Positions 54,801-62,675 of a DNA stretch of 64,000 nucleotides are shown here, in pieces; within the stretch, counting starts at the first letter, position 1, and each line of letters opens with the position of its first letter. The translations under genes and the position numbers were made by a program. A model generated the notes under the pieces. It saw only the letters and a program-made list of their open reading frames with translations. It did no database searches and was not told the DNA's origin. The stretch comes from a virus, in IMG/VR virus record IMGVR_UViG_3300044825_001871, positions 1 through 64,000 of that record; one strand, 5' to 3'.

Positions 54801-55354
54801 CATATGAAGGAGACTTTGGAATAATTGTCGGAGTTTCTACGACTTCAGTTGGAGTTGCAACAACTGGAATTATATTTGATTTGTTTATTCCAACAGATTC
54901 TTATTTAAGAAATACTAATATTACTGTTGGGGTTGCAACAACTGGAATTAGCGGAATAAAAACTGATTATTACTTTAGCGTATTTAATTCCAATATTGGT
55001 TTTGGAATAACTTCACTAGATTCTACCAATTCAATTGTTGGTGTTGGAACAACTTGTCTTGATAACGTATATAAAGTTGCTTCAGTTTCTATAGCACAAA
55101 CAAGTGTTCCAGGAGTTGGATTAACTAATGTTTCAAGAGTTATTGTTAAGGTCTCAAATTATAATGGATTAGCTGGAATGGGTTACAGTAGTTTCTACGG
55201 ACAATTTAGTTGGGGTAAGATAAACACTCCAACCAGAAAGAAACCTTTGAGTTTCAATTCTTATAATACTAATGGTATTTCTGGATTGTCTACTGGCGCA
55301 GTAATTCAAAGAATTAATCCTCTGAGATATGTTGGTTATTCCACAACCGTTTAA
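42869..55354 (+). CDS. Giant gp7-position baseplate/tail protein with YHYH-like domain (4161 aa)
   Basis: Sits where T4 has gene 7 and starts like cyanophage wedge proteins (V-Q-E-E-Y-P-L-V-G-E-F-L-K-E-Y-Y). A YHYH-like domain lies near residues 1290-1400 (G-W-A-Y-D-G-N-P-I-Y-G-P-Y-G-Y, E-F-P-N-G-I-Y-A-Y). At least five copies of a H-x3-T-G-E-x-V-x-Y ... V-N-D-x-x-I-K-L repeat occur near 895, 1004, 1744, 1911 and 3049, plus many G-G-x-G-Y/F repeats. T4 gp7 is about 1030 aa, so this is about four times longer. Probably a wedge protein extended with fibre-like or carbohydrate-binding repeats. Confidence 0.85.
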   Translation: MSNTRVKIGSIVQNQLPDFVQEEYPLVGEFLKEYYNSLEGKGGTLDVLQNIDQYLKLENLTETLFSRTVTAKPTSPQSYFAVSGGFSIEDLIVYKNGTKLTKNIDYITVQSTAVSLAQPAVNGDIIEFVVQSPSSTFLTSNADFIDSTINVASTYGFPETNGIIRIDSEIILYGGKTNTSFTNCTRGFSGITSYRSENQPEQLVFSTSEISTHSSNSRVENLSSLLLREFLTKLKKQLIPGFENRQFTDGLNEKIFIKQAKDFYSSKGTDDSYKVIFKALFGESVNVLKPRDFLLKPSDAKYRITRDLVVESISGDPTSMVNRTIYQDADSSFDKAYGTVTNVEKIQRANKTYYVLSLDSDYNKDLTVEGTVFGDFTIHASTKLTTKVPINSQVLDVDSTIGFPLSGTIVYNVNGAEYTSNYFNSNLTQFILTGETSVEIPKGTDIKINAFAYSKVGDETVKVRVTGVLSDVSYDKDTYLMSKGDPLKTVTLGYKGSNELSNNWIFNLANKFNIQEIKGPNSSNPTLNVFSYEFITYDPHTFYLGDTLNLISSDGNSFTYKVVRVNNDRSISVEGPRITNLNLKYIAERTIVKPKFSNFSSVNQYTANVQNVYVRNQEDVYVTANSLPNYLDESIELKTTDIVFSGIFNGETLDLSSGNPNNYHGLYTGDSITYVDPFNTANSLGILAKIYYVEKIDDLKIKLSNSRSNLFNKKYVSISGPVTVTNNIFRKTSLQFLEFSPQSYIKNITTPLPANNEDNTETPSGPIGIFLNGVEAFGYKSEDKVYYGGIQQINVLDGGVDYDVITPPEISIYDSKGSNAKAYVHVEGSLDRIDVLDGGFDYLEDPIITISGGNGVGAIAKPNFTNVRHRVSFNAIESAGFVNLSTNTIGFSSYHKFRDYEKVSYLTEGQTSVGGITTNAQYYVNVQNTYDVKLHKTLNDAVSGINTVDLTSYGVGIHILESFTSKRIISSFSVLDSGSGYSNKKISCSSSGINTASNTVNIINHGYKTGEIVKYTSTGSAIGGLSNNESYYVVKVNDNQFKLSQVGIATTNKDFYLKTNQTVNLTSIGSSSHIFNYPEIIVSVKGKIGVSTLTGQDFNAKVQPVFRGSINKVFVYDTGVGYGSSEIINYERQPTVVLGIGSQAQLSPIVNNGQIKQVLVLNGGSNYTSSPTINVIGIGTAAILTPIISNGKIVEVKVVNGGVGFSTIGTSLEVISAGRNFKSECKIKPWIINKIEKNLNSNRITDDDGLIDKSSYTNNGLQYCHVYAPRKLRRTVFGIDYVNGRKVFIPDLNISGNREVNSTVHSPIIGWAYDGNPIYGPYGYSSPSGGTVREMVSGYISQVSSDRPDPISSSGQKIYPEGFFVDDYQFNNSGDLDEHNGRFCVTPEFPNGIYAYFATINNGSTETSGIFKNYKKPTFPYLIGNTFKSTPNQFNYNRELTDQKTFPFETSNLLRNTKPYNLTSGNSQYDFVFNPLKVKEPAVKVKSILLSGLDDIGITTGGNGYKIGDKVIFNNTNTSGSDAYVEVSYLKGKEINSISFASTFAQNVEFYPLNSTGKFIGFCSNPHSLVNKDIISISGLNTSVSSFNEFFQVGVRSDTLALSGPVGNSTATGIITYFNVSGSLEFPNIRENDVYHIENEKVKILSIDKLSSRVKVLRSYESTSGSAHTASTVLYEKTRKFTFDNSKGVNINYNLNREIYFNPSESVSLGTSTGVGAGSTLYFSNPGAGITIVFVPTKTIYLPSHKLETGEELTYTSNGGSPLFVSDDGVSSFQLSDNQSVYVAKVSDDLIGISTNKVGLGSTGSFVGIDSSITTSTLFFTNLGSGVNHSFKTNYSNVLTGEFVRNTVTVSTASTHGLKPDDLVYLDVLPGITTTVVVKYNDKNRRLVINPKSFAASDVSITNNTITIPNHEYATGEKVIYNATVAIGGLTNDDIYYIVRFNKDTIKLASSYYNATKDIPEIIDFTSASSGTLSLINPRIFAISNQTIRFDLSDSSLSYTKGSLSYPAFDFKLYTNSDFTEEFSKTTNSTKFDVIKTGRIGVTSTSSITLTTENLDFDLYYNLVPVDLTDNFVSKKEIIVDDDNVNSNNRLILSQSSYYGFHNIVGVGQTTFTFNILNNPESSSYTSSDGNFQYYTDSKNTTGEIKSVEIKSPGRFYNTSPGITSVFSTNGRGAILDPITVSIGKVNRVEIDDIGFDYPADVTLRPTSKLPQILKVNPLSIFKSVGVSSVGIDYSISPDLVVIDSFTNQVVSDADLKYDINSKTVEIVKNTEGIYNTKPTIIPINNSNGIPIKNITFNSTNKNVTVELDVNYSFGQIFPFNVGDKVLIENANVGTASTAKGYSSKNYNYALFTLTSANPQYGGSGANIVYNLSNYLSSSESPGTFDSENSAAIVVPEKYFPIFNPVLEKYKFFKGEKAVSGSSSGIVLNWNEYTEELKLSSGDTFEVNSIIQGETSKAKGSIRTVDDFDAVYNVGASSIVKKGWNSESGFLNNQFQVTSDNNYYQNFSYSIKSKVDYETWNESIGNLNHTTGFKKFSDLVIESIDSAFVGISTSQNDGDFSGLADLITEIDLNCTNDFDLAREKTLSIDSDYYSKEIILNSISLQDEFQSIGNRVLTIDDISEQFSNVPSEQNYSNVDSFRLSDFRSKKYITYVRDKRFTGLRQIYLVSLMHDGLEGYLNQYARSETSVDLGSFDFSIFGSEGTLEFYPLSYLYSNYDISVISYGIRDTSSGIGSTSFGSLIDVRSSTATVPAGTTTQTNIVGIGSTYLASKVLVQFSSTNGTYFQFDEITLLNDGTDVSILEYGRLSNSSRVRYVGEGIGTYTAYISGSNVNLDFTPNVGLGTTYVINTLRVSVASTNVGISTSSLSFDNCEVRSGYVSISSSPTPTQIGITTYSKEYGSAYYIAVVKDSTNNQYQVSELVVVDDETEAYVSEFGVVETSSGLGTFGVGVSSITGTTLTFTPNPNISAEVKIYQNSMKVVSTANTLQSYDFTNSNIETSYGEFEGTYNSIKRSFDLKHRQIPIFQRVFDASNTTTVNVTNNSVRIPKHFYVTGEELIYSQGNGSPIGIATTTITGIGSTDLLPSSVFVIKVNDLDIRLAASAEKALKAIPEPLTITSVGIGTTHSFTAKKQNTKCLVTIDNFIQSPIVSTSTTTTLAKNVAFNVVDLTLSGITSIFGGDLLKINDEIVKVNTVGYGSTNALLVDRGWMGTNAENHSIGSTVTKITGNYNIINNTIHFVEAPYGNSPIGTITNRPDDRDYTGITTRSTFAGRVFLRSGIEDDINEPYSKNYIFDGLSEQFTGINTEFILKSSNTNITGISTGGMVLLINNVFQEPQRLGTININGDYKLRENAGITTLAFTGTISSTAYDINNASVPRGGVIVSVASTQGFGYQPLISAGGTSIVSVAGTISAISVGYSGSGYRGHENYEIIAETSTNISSGSTIIPINNQNGVLNKLQYSTSNTIGIGSIFQNVPIVGVGNTYILIGSASTSSQSIVSGTSALISLNSPTVGLVDVGVKTASNGILNYQFIGFSTISSGRISNNITITNPGSGYTSSNPPIVVFESPRSYDNIPLIYSPGSSGIGTQSTVNIVVGQGSSIVDFEIRNLGYAYKVSEVLTVPTGGLTGIPTDSSKPFSRFELTIDQVFADLFSGWSVGDFQVIDKIENLFNGVRRNFPIKIDGVQTSIRARFGSNIDVQSILLIFINDILQVPGSGYTFTGGSTFTFSEPPKEGDTCKILFYKGTGSVDVVFNDVLETIKSGDTVRLNSDILSQKEDERLVTDIVSSDIVQTNPYNGYGLSIDETLSRPLIWCRQTEDKIISGQEIGKNREIYEPLIQPTTNIINNVGTASTEIFVESVKIFFDDNRENSTTPFKTKILITSQDVIVGASATAVVSTAGTISLLSLINGGSGFTTNPIVVIGTPVGVGSTSTATASITSGIVTSLTITSPGFGYTTKTPPQVLIQYPSLKSERIEDVSYEGDFGIIVGVSTTSVGVATTGIIFDLFIPTDSYLRNTNITVGVATTGISGIKTDYYFSVFNSNIGFGITSLDSTNSIVGVGTTCLDNVYKVASVSIAQTSVPGVGLTNVSRVIVKVSNYNGLAGMGYSSFYGQFSWGKINTPTRKKPLSFNSYNTNGISGLSTGAVIQRINPLRYVGYSTTV

Positions 55355-55362
55355 ATAATAAC

Positions 55363-55370
55363 TATAAATA
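55363..55370 (+). promoter_or_regulatory. Late promoter before gp8
   Basis: CTATAAATA, an exact match, 18 bases before the gp8 start. Confidence 0.75.
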
Positions 55371-55387
55371 GATAAAAAACGACAAAA

Positions 55388-56944
55388 ATGTCTGCGATTA
55401 TAACTGATCAACTTAGAATATTAAACGCTAAAAACTTTGTTGCGGCGGCGACTTCAAGTTCCAATAGTTATTATACTTTTGTTGGATTACCCAATGCATC
55501 AAATTATGATGCAAACTGGGATTCACTACCGCCTGCACCAAAAGATAATTTTGATCAGGAAAATGATTATTGGGATACCATGATCGCTTTGAAAAAAATT
55601 ACAAGCGGTGATGTAAGACAAGTGGTTAGAAAAATTACTTGGACTTCGGGAACTGTTTATGACATGTATAGACATGACATCAGTAGAACTAGTTTATCTG
55701 TTCCATCCAATTCGACTAGTTTGTATTCTGCAAACTTTTATGTCGTAAACAGTGATTATAGAGTTTACATTTGTTTGTACAATGGAGTTAATCCTGAGAA
55801 TCCAACGGGAAACCCCTCTCTAGATGAGCCAACATTTACTGATTTAGAACCAAGAGCAGCAGGTGATAGCGAAGATGGTTACATATGGAAATATCTTTAC
55901 ACTATAAAACCAAATGAACTAGTCAAATTCGAATCGACCAATTTTATTCCAGTTCCTTCAGATTGGGAAACCAATTCTGATTATGCCTCAGTTAGAAATA
56001 ATGCTTTAAATAGCGGACAAATTAAAATCGCTCAAGTTTTAAGTAGAGGTGTTGGCATAGGAACTGCAAACAGAGTTTATACCAACGTTCCAATTTATGG
56101 GGATGGTGTTGGAGCTAGATGTACGATTGTTATTAATAGTGATTCTAAAGTAGAGTCTGCCATCATCACAAATGGAGGTTCTGGATATAGTTATGGTACG
56201 GTGGATTTAGTTGCAGGTGGAGTTCCAACTGGTACAACTACCCCCTCATTTAAAGTCATCATTCCTCCACAAAACGGGCACGGATATGATATTTACAGAG
56301 AACTTGGTGCATATAGAGTATTAGTTTACTCAAGAATTGAAAATGATACTGAAGATCCAGATTTTATTGTAGGTAATCAAATAGCAAGAGTTGGTATTGT
56401 AGAAAATCCTTTAGCGTATGATTCCGATTCTACATTAGTAAAAAATAAAGCAAGTGCATTATCCGCACTAAAACTAGTTGGAACAGGATATAGTACTGCC
56501 AATTTTGTAGCAGATTCTTACATTACTCAAACAGTTGGACTTGGATCAACTGCAATAGGTAGAGTCGTATCTTACGATAAAAATACTGGAGTTTTGAAAT
56601 ACTGGCAAGATAGAACAGTAGTTGGATTTAATAGTGATGGAACAACAAATTCAACTCCTCTGTATGGGTTTAATTTAAATCGATTTACTGCCACTCCAGA
56701 TACTGGAGGATCCATAACTATTTCTGCCTCAGGTATAAGTGGATTGGGTATTGATACATCTTTTACTGGTGTATCTACCACAATAAATAATAGAAGATAT
56801 TATTTGGGGCAAACCTTTGTCAATGGAGTGTCAAATCCAGAAGTAGAAAAATATTCTGGAAACATAATATATGTTGATAATAGACCTTCAATAACTAGAT
56901 CATCAAATCAAAAAGAAGATATCAAAGTCATTTTGCAGTTCTAA
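55388..56944 (+). CDS. 8: gp8-like baseplate wedge protein (518 aa)
   Basis: N-terminal I-T-D-Q-L-R-I-L-N-A-K-N-F-V, Y-Y-T-F-V-G, D-N-F-D-Q-E-N-D-Y-W-D-T-M-I-A-L-K-K-I and W-K-Y-L-Y-T-I are typical of gp8. Contains N-G-G-S-G-Y, the repeat shared with neighbours. gp8 dimers form part of the T4 wedge. Longer than T4 gp8 (334 aa). Confidence 0.9.
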   Translation: MSAIITDQLRILNAKNFVAAATSSSNSYYTFVGLPNASNYDANWDSLPPAPKDNFDQENDYWDTMIALKKITSGDVRQVVRKITWTSGTVYDMYRHDISRTSLSVPSNSTSLYSANFYVVNSDYRVYICLYNGVNPENPTGNPSLDEPTFTDLEPRAAGDSEDGYIWKYLYTIKPNELVKFESTNFIPVPSDWETNSDYASVRNNALNSGQIKIAQVLSRGVGIGTANRVYTNVPIYGDGVGARCTIVINSDSKVESAIITNGGSGYSYGTVDLVAGGVPTGTTTPSFKVIIPPQNGHGYDIYRELGAYRVLVYSRIENDTEDPDFIVGNQIARVGIVENPLAYDSDSTLVKNKASALSALKLVGTGYSTANFVADSYITQTVGLGSTAIGRVVSYDKNTGVLKYWQDRTVVGFNSDGTTNSTPLYGFNLNRFTATPDTGGSITISASGISGLGIDTSFTGVSTTINNRRYYLGQTFVNGVSNPEVEKYSGNIIYVDNRPSITRSSNQKEDIKVILQF

Positions 56945-56950
56945 AGAATT

Positions 56951-59900
56951 ATGCCACAGCAAACTAACCTAAATGTATCCCCATACTTTGACGACTTTGA
57001 TAGGGAAGACCAATACTATCGCGTCTTATTTAAACCAGGTTATCCGATTCAAGCAAGAGAGCTCACAACTCTCCAATCAATGCTTCAAAGTCAAATTGAA
57101 CAAGTTGGCGATCACTTTTTCAAGGAAGGTTCTGTTGTAATACCCGGAAATATTAATTATATTGATAATTATTATGCGGTAGAATTACAAGAAAGCTATC
57201 TCGGAGTTAATATTTTATCATATTTGCCATATCTAATTGGAAAGACAATTAGAGGTGCTAGCAGTGGGGTTAGGGCTTCAGTTGTAGGTGTTTTGAGCTC
57301 TGAAGATTCTGAAAGGGGCAATAATACAATCTATGTAAACTTCTTAAACTCTGATGTAGCTTCAAATAGTTATCAAGGATTTTCTTCAAATGAAGTTTTG
57401 CTCGTTGAAAGTGGCGTATCGGAGCAAAATACATTAGATATAGAAAGAAATACTATTATTCAAGCAAATGAGGGGTTTGCTGCGACAATTTCATCAAACC
57501 CAAATTCAATTGGTTCTGCGGTTAGTTTGTCGGAAGGAGTATATTATCTAAGAGGTCATTTTGTAACTGTAGACGAGCAGACAATAATTCTAGACCAGTA
57601 TTCAAATAATCCAAGTTATAGGGTTGGATTAGATGTTTTTGAGGTAATAGAAACTCCAGATGATAATATAGATTTAAATGATAATGCTCAGGGATTTTCT
57701 AACTATGCAGCTCCTGGGGCAGATAGACTTTCTATAGTTGCAATTTTAACTAAAATTCCAGTTAATGATCCAAATCCAGTAGCAACTCCTAACTTCGTAC
57801 AATTATTAGAAGTTAGAAATGGTATTCTTCAAAGGCAAATTAATAATCCAGACTATAATGTAATTGAAAAAGAACTAGCAAGAAGAACATATGATGAGTC
57901 TGGAAACTATTATGTAAAATCTCCATCCGTTTCTGTAAAAGAAACTCTAGATGATTTAAAAGGAAATGGTGGCGTCTTTAAAGAAAATCAGTTAACATAC
58001 AACAACAATAAAGCATCGGATGATTTAGCTACATACACAATTTCTCCACTTAAAGCTTTTGTAAGTGGTTATGAAATAGATGTTGTAGGGACTACTTATC
58101 TTGATTTTGAAAAACCAAGAACAACAAAGTTATTGGAAGATCAGAGCATAAACTATGTTACTGGACCAACATATACACTTAATAGAGTTTATGGATCTCC
58201 AGCGTTAGGCATTTCAACTTCATATTCTCTAAGTTTGAGAAATTCTAGAGTTGGATCTAACTCTATTTCTTCTCCAGGAAAAGAAATTGGTCTTGCTAGA
58301 GTATATGATTTTGCTTTAGAATCAGGATCATATAATACATCAACCCCAAATGCAAATGAGTGGGATATTGCCTTATATGATATTCAAACATATACAGAAA
58401 TATCGTTAAATGAACCTATTACATTAACAACTCCAACTTATATCAAAGGAAAATCAAGTGGAGCTGTAGGTTTCTTAAGATATAATGCATCAAATTCGGG
58501 AATTATTACCGCATATAATACTAAAGGAACCTTTGTAATTGGTGAGAAATTTATTTTTGATGGCATAGAAAATACACGAGTTTCTACAGCAGTAACTGCA
58601 TATTCAACTAGTGATGTAAAATCTCTTTATGGCATAGTTGGTAGTGCTTCCACTTTTACAGCAGATGTTAAGCAGTCAACATTGGCAAATGTTGGTCAAG
58701 TTCAAATTACTGCAACTGGTGGCGGAATAAGTACAGTAACTTCAGCAGACTTTATTTTTACAGGAATTGCCACTGTAGGAAATATTGTTGCTTTTTCAAA
58801 TCCAGGATTATCTGCAAATACTTTTGCAAAGATAGAAACAGTATCTCAAAGTGCAATCACCATCTCTGGAATTACAACAGTAATTGGAGTTTGTGATGGT
58901 GGTTTACCAACAACAACTATCAATCCAAGTGATTTTAGAATCCTATTCTCAAACTTCCAATCATCTGTAGATAATACATTATACACTACCCTACCAAAAA
59001 GAAATATTGCATCGGTAGATCTAACTAATTCTGCATTAACTGTAAGAAAGCAATATAATGTAACTATATCTACAAATTCCACAAATACTATAATTGCAGA
59101 ATCTGATGAGACATTCCTACCATATGATGAAGAAAGATATGTTCTCATTACAGATAACGGAACTACCGAAAGTTTAAGTTCTGATAAGTTAGTATTCTCT
59201 AGTGGCGGAAGAGAAATAACAATAAATGGATTGTCAACTTCCTCGGGTACTGGAAAACTAATTGCAACTCTAAGAAAAGTTGATATTGATTCTAAAGTAA
59301 AAAATAAAAATAGAATTCAATCAGTAATAGTTGACAAATCAAAATATCAATATTCTGGAACAGGAACAACAACTAATAATGATGGTTTGACATATGGAAC
59401 TTATCCATATGGAACCAGAGTTCAAGATGAGGAAATCTGTTTACTGCAACCAGACGTAACGGTACTGTATGGAATCTACGAATCTAATGATACTTCTGAT
59501 GCAGAATTACCAAGTTTAACTCTAACAACTATTAATGGACCAACAGCAAAAACTGATGATTTATTGATTGGAGAAGAGTTTGTAGGATCACTTAGTGGTG
59601 CAGTCGGCGTATATGCAGAGAGACTAAATGCATTGCAAGTTTCTTACGTTGCAAGGAATTCTAATAAATTCCAAGTCAATGAAGTTGTAACTTTCAAAGA
59701 ATCCGGAATTACCGCAACCATTACCGCAGTTAATGGTGGGGATAATAATATTATTTCTAACTATATCTTTGATAACGGACAAAGAGAAACAATTTATGAT
59801 TATGCAAGAATTATTAGAAAGGCATCCGCAAAGGAACCAACAAGAAAACTAAAAATAATTTTCGAATCAGCAAGTTTCTCCTCATCAGATAGTGGAGATT

Positions 59901-62620
59901 TAACAACCGCAAGTTCTTATAATCAATTTGATTATTGCGATATTCAATCGGTCAATGGTATAAGAAATACGGATATTATTGACATTAGACCAAGAGTTTC
60001 TAACTTTACTGTAACCACATCTTCATTATCTCCATTTGAGTTTAATGCAAGATCATTTACTTCAAGTGGCAATTCTGCTTCCAGTATTTTGGCATCTGAC
60101 GAATCCATCTTATTTGATTACTCATATTATCTACCAAGAATAGATAAGATTTATCTAACTAAAGATGGTGTTTTCCAACTAAACAAAGGAGAACCCGCAG
60201 ATAATCCTCAACCACCAATTGATATTGATGATGCACTTGATATTGCAACTATTACTCTACCTGCATACTTATGTGATGTCAATGATGCAAGTTTAAATCT
60301 TGCAGAACACAAGAGATATAGAATGAAAGACATTCATTCTCTTGAAAATAGAATTAAAAATCTAGAATACTATACTTCACTATCACTTTTAGAGTCTGAC
60401 ACATCAAATCTATTTGTTAGAGATGTAAACGGTCTTAATAGATTTAAGTCCGGATTCTTTGTAGATGATTTTTCTACAACTTCGACTCAGAAAAAAGTAA
60501 CTATCGTAAAAAATAGTATTGATGTCATTAATTCCGAATTAAGACCTGCACCATATACAACAGAAGTTGACCTAATTTTGGGTTCAAACTCTCTTATTGG
60601 ATTGGGAGTTACTTCAACAAATGTAGATCCAAACTTTGTAAGCGATTTGATAGGCACAAATGTCAAAAAGACTGGTGGACTTATTACTCTAGATTATTAT
60701 GAAGTTGAAGAAATAAATCAACCATACGCAACAAGAGTTGAATCTGTTGCCCCATACCGTGTTGGTTATTATGGCGGAACTATTAACCTCACTCCATCTT
60801 CTGATATTTGGGTTGATGTAGTGAGACTGGCGGCAAACAGTACAGAAGTTGCCACAAACTACATTCAATCAGAATCCCAAATTGTTGCTTCAGAACTAGA
60901 CAGTCAAAGTGGATTTGGTCCAGTAACTTGGGGTTCTTGGGAAACTGTTTGGACTGGATCTACAACAGCGGTAGATTCACGAACAGTTAATGTTGGATAT
61001 TATATTATTAAGGAAGATTTGGAAACGGTAACTAAAACAGGAACAACCACAAGATCTGGTGTTAGAAAAATCACTAAAGAAGAGTTGAAGAATGTTTCGT
61101 TAGGTGATACTGTACTAAGTACAGATATTAGTTCCTTTATGAGATCTAGAAACATTGAGTTTGTTTCTAGAAGATTAAAACCATTTACTAGGGTTTATAC
61201 CTTCTTCAATGGGATTGATGTTAATAAGTTTGTTACTCCCAAACTACTTGAAATCACAATGACTTCAGGCACTTTCCAAGTCGGAGAGACTATTGAAGGC
61301 AATATTGAACTTTCTACTGCACCTGGATTTGCTAACTTGAATGTTGCGCCAGTTAAACCAGATCCCAAAATAACGTTTAGAGTTGCAACATCAAATCACA
61401 AATATGGTCCATTTAATGCACCAACTGAAGTATTTACTGCAAACCCATACAACTCATCGCAACCCATACCAGAAACTTATTCTTCAACTTCGACCATTCT
61501 AAACGTAGATACATTTAGTCTTTCTCAACAAGCACAAGGTGATTTCTTTGGTTACGTCCAAACAGGAATGAAACTAAGAGGTTTAACAAGTGGCGCTGAA
61601 GCAGTGGTTTCTAATATCAGATTGATTACAGATACTATTGGTGTCTTAATTGGATCTTTTTATATTCCAAATCCAAATGTTTTTGGAAATCCAAGATTTG
61701 AAACAGGTTCTAAATTGTTTAGGATCACCAATAGCCCTTCAAACTCACTTATCGATTCGACTACAACGAGTGCAGAAGAGAAATTCTATTCGGAAGGTAA
61801 GATTAATAGAGTTCAAGAAAATATTCTTTCTGTCAGAACAGTAAGAACAGAAACTCAAACAGTTACAGAAAGTAGAACTGAGAGTCTCACTGGGCCAACA
61901 GCAGTGGTTGCTACTACTATTGTTGGCAATACACTACCTCCTTATGTACCACCAGCTCCACCGGTTGTGCCCGCAGATCCACCAACGCAAGTTGATTACG
62001 AGCAAGAACCAGCTCCATCTTCATATCCTCCAGTTCAGGACACTCCAGTTGGTCCAACTGGACCAACTGGACCAACTGGACCAACCGAGACTAGTGGACC
62101 AATTACACCAACTGGAAGTGTTGAACCATTGCCTACTAAAAATGAAACCGCTGCAGGAGGAGGGTCTTGTAAACCGGGAATGGAATATCTTAATACATCA
62201 ACAACTATTGGGTCATACAGATATCAAAGTAACATTTACGCAGGAGAAACAACAGCATTCTCTATTCCTCTACAAACTGTTAAGGGCAAAACTTGGGCTC
62301 AAATTGCAGACAAGAGTGGCAAAAAAGCAGCAAATAAAGCATTTAAAAATTGTGGTATAAAACCAACCACTACCGACAAATCAACTTCTTTACAGCAACA
62401 AGCGATTAATTTTAAAACAACTAAAAAGCAGAAAAATGAATTGCCATTAAAAGGTGCTCCTGGTGCTGCTGGTGCTGTTAGAAAACAATTAGAACAAGAT
62501 AAAATTATTAAACCACAAAAAACAAGAGGACCAGGAGGATTGCTATCAATTACTCCAACGACAATAAATAATGTTCCTGCAGGTAAAGGCAAGAAAAATA
62601 CAAATAAAAATAGAAGATAA
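56951..62620 (+). CDS. DUF4815 baseplate/tail fibre-like protein (1889 aa)
   Basis: N-terminus (S-P-Y-F-D-D-F, R-V-L-F-K-P-G-Y-P-I-Q-A-R-E-L-T, L-Q-S-Q-I-E-Q-V-G-D-H) is DUF4815, found in gp10-like cyanophage virion proteins. Near 1280 Y-L-C-D-V-N-D and E-N-R-I-K-N-L-E mark a helical linker. Near 1700 there is a collagen-like G-P-T-G-P-T-G-P-T run; the C-terminus is basic and Lys/Gly-rich. Probably exposed on the baseplate rim. Confidence 0.85.
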   Translation: MPQQTNLNVSPYFDDFDREDQYYRVLFKPGYPIQARELTTLQSMLQSQIEQVGDHFFKEGSVVIPGNINYIDNYYAVELQESYLGVNILSYLPYLIGKTIRGASSGVRASVVGVLSSEDSERGNNTIYVNFLNSDVASNSYQGFSSNEVLLVESGVSEQNTLDIERNTIIQANEGFAATISSNPNSIGSAVSLSEGVYYLRGHFVTVDEQTIILDQYSNNPSYRVGLDVFEVIETPDDNIDLNDNAQGFSNYAAPGADRLSIVAILTKIPVNDPNPVATPNFVQLLEVRNGILQRQINNPDYNVIEKELARRTYDESGNYYVKSPSVSVKETLDDLKGNGGVFKENQLTYNNNKASDDLATYTISPLKAFVSGYEIDVVGTTYLDFEKPRTTKLLEDQSINYVTGPTYTLNRVYGSPALGISTSYSLSLRNSRVGSNSISSPGKEIGLARVYDFALESGSYNTSTPNANEWDIALYDIQTYTEISLNEPITLTTPTYIKGKSSGAVGFLRYNASNSGIITAYNTKGTFVIGEKFIFDGIENTRVSTAVTAYSTSDVKSLYGIVGSASTFTADVKQSTLANVGQVQITATGGGISTVTSADFIFTGIATVGNIVAFSNPGLSANTFAKIETVSQSAITISGITTVIGVCDGGLPTTTINPSDFRILFSNFQSSVDNTLYTTLPKRNIASVDLTNSALTVRKQYNVTISTNSTNTIIAESDETFLPYDEERYVLITDNGTTESLSSDKLVFSSGGREITINGLSTSSGTGKLIATLRKVDIDSKVKNKNRIQSVIVDKSKYQYSGTGTTTNNDGLTYGTYPYGTRVQDEEICLLQPDVTVLYGIYESNDTSDAELPSLTLTTINGPTAKTDDLLIGEEFVGSLSGAVGVYAERLNALQVSYVARNSNKFQVNEVVTFKESGITATITAVNGGDNNIISNYIFDNGQRETIYDYARIIRKASAKEPTRKLKIIFESASFSSSDSGDLTTASSYNQFDYCDIQSVNGIRNTDIIDIRPRVSNFTVTTSSLSPFEFNARSFTSSGNSASSILASDESILFDYSYYLPRIDKIYLTKDGVFQLNKGEPADNPQPPIDIDDALDIATITLPAYLCDVNDASLNLAEHKRYRMKDIHSLENRIKNLEYYTSLSLLESDTSNLFVRDVNGLNRFKSGFFVDDFSTTSTQKKVTIVKNSIDVINSELRPAPYTTEVDLILGSNSLIGLGVTSTNVDPNFVSDLIGTNVKKTGGLITLDYYEVEEINQPYATRVESVAPYRVGYYGGTINLTPSSDIWVDVVRLAANSTEVATNYIQSESQIVASELDSQSGFGPVTWGSWETVWTGSTTAVDSRTVNVGYYIIKEDLETVTKTGTTTRSGVRKITKEELKNVSLGDTVLSTDISSFMRSRNIEFVSRRLKPFTRVYTFFNGIDVNKFVTPKLLEITMTSGTFQVGETIEGNIELSTAPGFANLNVAPVKPDPKITFRVATSNHKYGPFNAPTEVFTANPYNSSQPIPETYSSTSTILNVDTFSLSQQAQGDFFGYVQTGMKLRGLTSGAEAVVSNIRLITDTIGVLIGSFYIPNPNVFGNPRFETGSKLFRITNSPSNSLIDSTTTSAEEKFYSEGKINRVQENILSVRTVRTETQTVTESRTESLTGPTAVVATTIVGNTLPPYVPPAPPVVPADPPTQVDYEQEPAPSSYPPVQDTPVGPTGPTGPTGPTETSGPITPTGSVEPLPTKNETAAGGGSCKPGMEYLNTSTTIGSYRYQSNIYAGETTAFSIPLQTVKGKTWAQIADKSGKKAANKAFKNCGIKPTTTDKSTSLQQQAINFKTTKKQKNELPLKGAPGAAGAVRKQLEQDKIIKPQKTRGPGGLLSITPTTINNVPAGKGKKNTNKNRR

Positions 62621-62629
62621 AACGTTATT

Positions 62630-62637
62630 AATAAATA
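62630..62637 (+). promoter_or_regulatory. Late promoter-like AATAAATA
   Basis: AATAAATA 39 bases before the last gene. Confidence 0.55.
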
Positions 62638-62675
62638 TATTATATTGGATCCAATCAGAAAGGTAAAAAAATAAA

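Noticed and set aside
61908-62360. 150-codon plus-strand frame inside the DUF4815 gene
   Set aside because: Leu/Gln-rich composition typical of an out-of-frame reading of Pro/Thr/Gly repeats; no start signal.
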